The notes under the pieces are model-generated. The model saw nothing but the letters and a program-made list of their open reading frames with translations. It ran no database searches and was not told the DNA's origin. This document shows, piece by piece, positions 63,325-64,000 of a stretch of 64,000 nucleotides of DNA; positions within the stretch are counted from its first letter, which is position 1; the number at the start of each line of letters is the position of its first letter. Both the position numbers and the translations under genes were made by a program. This DNA is from DASVUS01 sp036388675 (GTDB lineage: Bacteria > Armatimonadota > Abditibacteriia > Abditibacteriales > Abditibacteriaceae): positions 133,096 to 197,095 of the forward strand of contig DASVRI010000005.1 of the NCBI GenBank assembly GCA_036388675.1, written 5' to 3'.

Positions 63325-63840
63325 TTAGCTCTCATCATTTTCAGATGTCGTCACATCAGTTGGCTGCACAGCACCCATTGGATGTGAGGCATCTGTGGGA
63401 TGCACAACGTCTCGGGGATGCACTGCAGTAATCCCTTCGAAGCGTGCAAAGTCTCGCCCATTGAAGGTCAGCAAATGAGTAATGCCATGCACCCGCATGG
63501 CGGCTGCCAGACGTGCGTCGTGCACCTGCACACCGGAGACACCCGCCTCAACCACCAGACGGCGCCACTCGGGATGAATGGCCGGTGTATCGGGAGCCAG
63601 AGGAAACAGCGTTTCCAATTGGTGCGCCTCTTCATCAGCCTGCTGTGGCGTCAGCCCCAGGCCATTGGAGGTGCGTGGTCGTGTCGCCGCGTTCCAGAAC
63701 TCCACCACGTTCTGCGGCGTGATGAGGATCGTGTCGCCGCTACGGATAAGGGACTCGACGGCAGCCAGGGCAACCGCACGTTGCGGATCATCGGGTTGCA
63801 CCCAGCGCAGCAGGATGTTGGTGTCAGCCAAGTAGCTCAT
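63325..63840 (-). CDS. PIN-domain RNase, VapC-like
   Basis: 171 residues; AGGAG sits 9 nt before the ATG. The PIN acidic set is visible: Asp6 (LADTNILLR), Glu47 (NVVEFWN), Asp108 (VHDARLAA) and Asp130 (GRDFARF). PIN proteins are metal-dependent RNases, many of them toxins of VapBC modules. The last 40 residues are a repetitive His-Pro-Thr-Asp tail (VHPRDVVHPTD, ASHPMGAVQPTD) beyond the usual fold. In the 160 bp upstream to the window edge I see no antitoxin gene, so the partner is absent, farther away, or not needed. Confidence 0.8.
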   Translation of the reverse strand: MSYLADTNILLRWVQPDDPQRAVALAAVESLIRSGDTILITPQNVVEFWNAATRPRTSNGLGLTPQQADEEAHQLETLFPLAPDTPAIHPEWRRLVVEAGVSGVQVHDARLAAAMRVHGITHLLTFNGRDFARFEGITAVHPRDVVHPTDASHPMGAVQPTDVTTSENDES

Positions 63841-64000
63841 AGGGGCATCTCCTGTAATGCTTAGAGCGTGTTATGAACTTTGAGGGCGCAAACAGCTCAT
63901 AATCATCGTTTTCTCAGTTATTTCACAGCGTACAAGCCGAATGCAGCCAGAAGGTGAGATGGCCTAATCAACATCTTGTGCTACCAACAGATCAAGACAC

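Noticed and set aside
1..64000. tRNA, rRNA and CRISPR features
   Set aside because: No T-loop/acceptor patterns, rRNA-like blocks or regularly spaced direct repeats were found by reading. A dedicated scan (tRNAscan or Infernal) would settle this.

Overview
The window is about 64 kb of bacterial DNA that is coding-dense, mostly on the minus strand and of moderate GC. No rRNA, tRNA or CRISPR array was recognised. A large protein with the H-X9-DG motif of pilin-processing-associated proteins, a secretin-like protein, a giant PilX-like protein and very large secreted repeat proteins suggest a large-genome environmental bacterium. Armatimonadota is my best guess and is an inference only. A replication-relaxation protein, a VirD4/HerA-type coupling ATPase, a DUF932 protein and IS remnants give the right half a plasmid or integrated-element flavour.

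Layout. 1-10.3 kb: a PHP-type phosphoesterase running off the left edge, a secretin-like protein, a PilX-like protein and an exported peroxiredoxin. 10.5-24.1 kb (locus A, read right to left): ECF sigma factor, FN3/PKD surface protein, then a 1814-residue RHS protein carrying a C39 peptidase domain, followed by displaced RHS core fragments with alternative hydrophobic tips and small membrane proteins that look like immunity genes. 24.4-39.2 kb (locus B, same direction): an 1650-residue PA14/FN3/PKD surface protein, a 1992-residue C39-RHS protein with an HH-type nuclease-like tip, a double-CXXCG partner, and a truncated orphan RHS fragment. 39.6-43.8 kb: Crp/Fnr-family regulator, IS5-type remnant, H-X9-DG/PsbP-like protein and replication-relaxation protein. 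44-48.8 kb: coupling ATPase and a membrane partner. 49.3-57.4 kb: vanadium haloperoxidase, carbamoyltransferase plus membrane protein, second IS5-type remnant, small exported protein, GH26-like lipoprotein. 58-63.8 kb: a DUF932 gene split in frame by a group II intron, a downstream partner, and an orphan PIN toxin-like gene.

The central observation is the pair of loci A and B. Each couples an FN3/PKD surface protein to an exported RHS polymorphic-toxin-like protein. Each RHS protein contains a C39 peptidase domain (Cys405/His522/Asp540 in A; Cys415/His600/Asn618 in B) followed in the same chain by a textbook double-glycine leader motif (LSSEMNGISGG|C and LSSAEMKGITGG|C). This suggests cleavage in cis or in trans before the RHS cage. 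Both loci are preceded by tandem Crp-type operators with the same 23-bp spacing and the same distance to a -10 box, and a Crp-family regulator gene lies beside locus B. Single copies of the operator precede the secretin and peroxiredoxin genes, so pilus/secretion and toxin functions may form one regulon.
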